Of a stretch of 5,448 nt of DNA, positions 5,370-5,448 are shown one piece after another. The DNA is from Planctomycetaceae bacterium (GTDB taxonomy: Bacteria > Planctomycetota > Planctomycetia > Pirellulales > Thermoguttaceae). The stretch is from positions 1 to 5,448 of the forward strand of contig JAISQS010000094.1 of NCBI GenBank assembly GCA_031274045.1. Direction: 5' to 3'. A program made the position numbers and the translations under genes. The notes below the pieces were generated by a model. The model was not told the DNA's origin, did no database searches, and was given only the letters and a program-made list of their open reading frames with translations. How positions within the stretch are numbered: the stretch's first letter is position 1; every line of letters begins with the position of its first letter.

Positions 5370-5448
5370 TAACACCAGATTCTAAAAATATTCGCAGATG
5401 AAGAAAAACAATGAAATCTGTCTGCGCAAATCCTAATAATCAGTGTTA
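5370..5448. repeat. Imperfect inverted repeat upstream of the GNAT gene (may continue past the edge)
   Basis: TAACACCAGATT (5370-5381) pairs imperfectly with AATCAGTGTTA (5438-5448), and ATTCGCAG (about 5390-5397) with CTGCGCAAAT (5423-5432). The whole 79-base stretch could therefore form a stem-loop. CGCAGAT at 5364-5370 and again at 5393-5399, with CTGTCTGCG on the other arm, resembles the dispersed 'CGCAGAT...ATCTGCG' repeats seen in many environmental genomes (recollection). It lies upstream of the two acyltransferase genes and ends at the window border, so its true extent is unknown. Confidence 0.5.

Overview
This 5.4-kb window comes from an AT-rich bacterium. All four genes I can support lie on the minus strand, so transcription runs right to left. 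From right to left they are: a GNAT N-acetyltransferase (about 5307-4510), a FemAB/BioF2-like (CelD-type) acyltransferase overlapping it by four bases (4513-3380), a soluble hybrid sensor histidine kinase (2785-707), and the start of a small membrane protein that runs off the left edge (212-1). The two acyltransferases share an ATGA stop/start overlap and are almost certainly one co-translated unit. The kinase is set apart by a roughly 600-base gap and looks like a separate, orphan signalling gene. No tRNA, rRNA, CRISPR array or transposase gene is visible.

Taxonomy is uncertain. The N-terminus of the left-edge membrane protein (YRQ-S-x-x-A-L-x-x-L-V-F-G-V-L-S-F) recalls the many small multi-pass 'SPLAV..LVLGLLS' proteins of Planctomycetota. 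The genes also lack strong Shine-Dalgarno sequences, and the intergenic palindromic repeats recall those of gut/environmental Planctomycetota, Bacteroidota and related phyla. I would call it tentatively Planctomycetota-like and no more.

The spaces between genes are dominated by structured repeats. Positions 477-646 hold an element with 29-bp perfect terminal inverted repeats around a palindromic core. Positions 2983-3254 hold a composite of small GC-rich palindromes arranged as two mirrored half-elements. Positions 5370-5448 hold a third imperfect inverted repeat at the right edge. Short tandem duplications occur at 403-432 and 3322-3341.

Two features stand out. First, ten perfect tandem copies of GAAGTT (4520-4579) sit in the last codons of the GNAT gene, directly before the start codon of the next gene. 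They encode a Ser-Thr tail and remove any ribosome-binding site. Second, the whole window is a mosaic of blocks in which one strand is very rich in A+C and then abruptly very rich in G+T. The switches fall inside single genes, are visible at synonymous codon positions, and continue into non-coding DNA, so they look like a DNA-level phenomenon rather than protein constraint.
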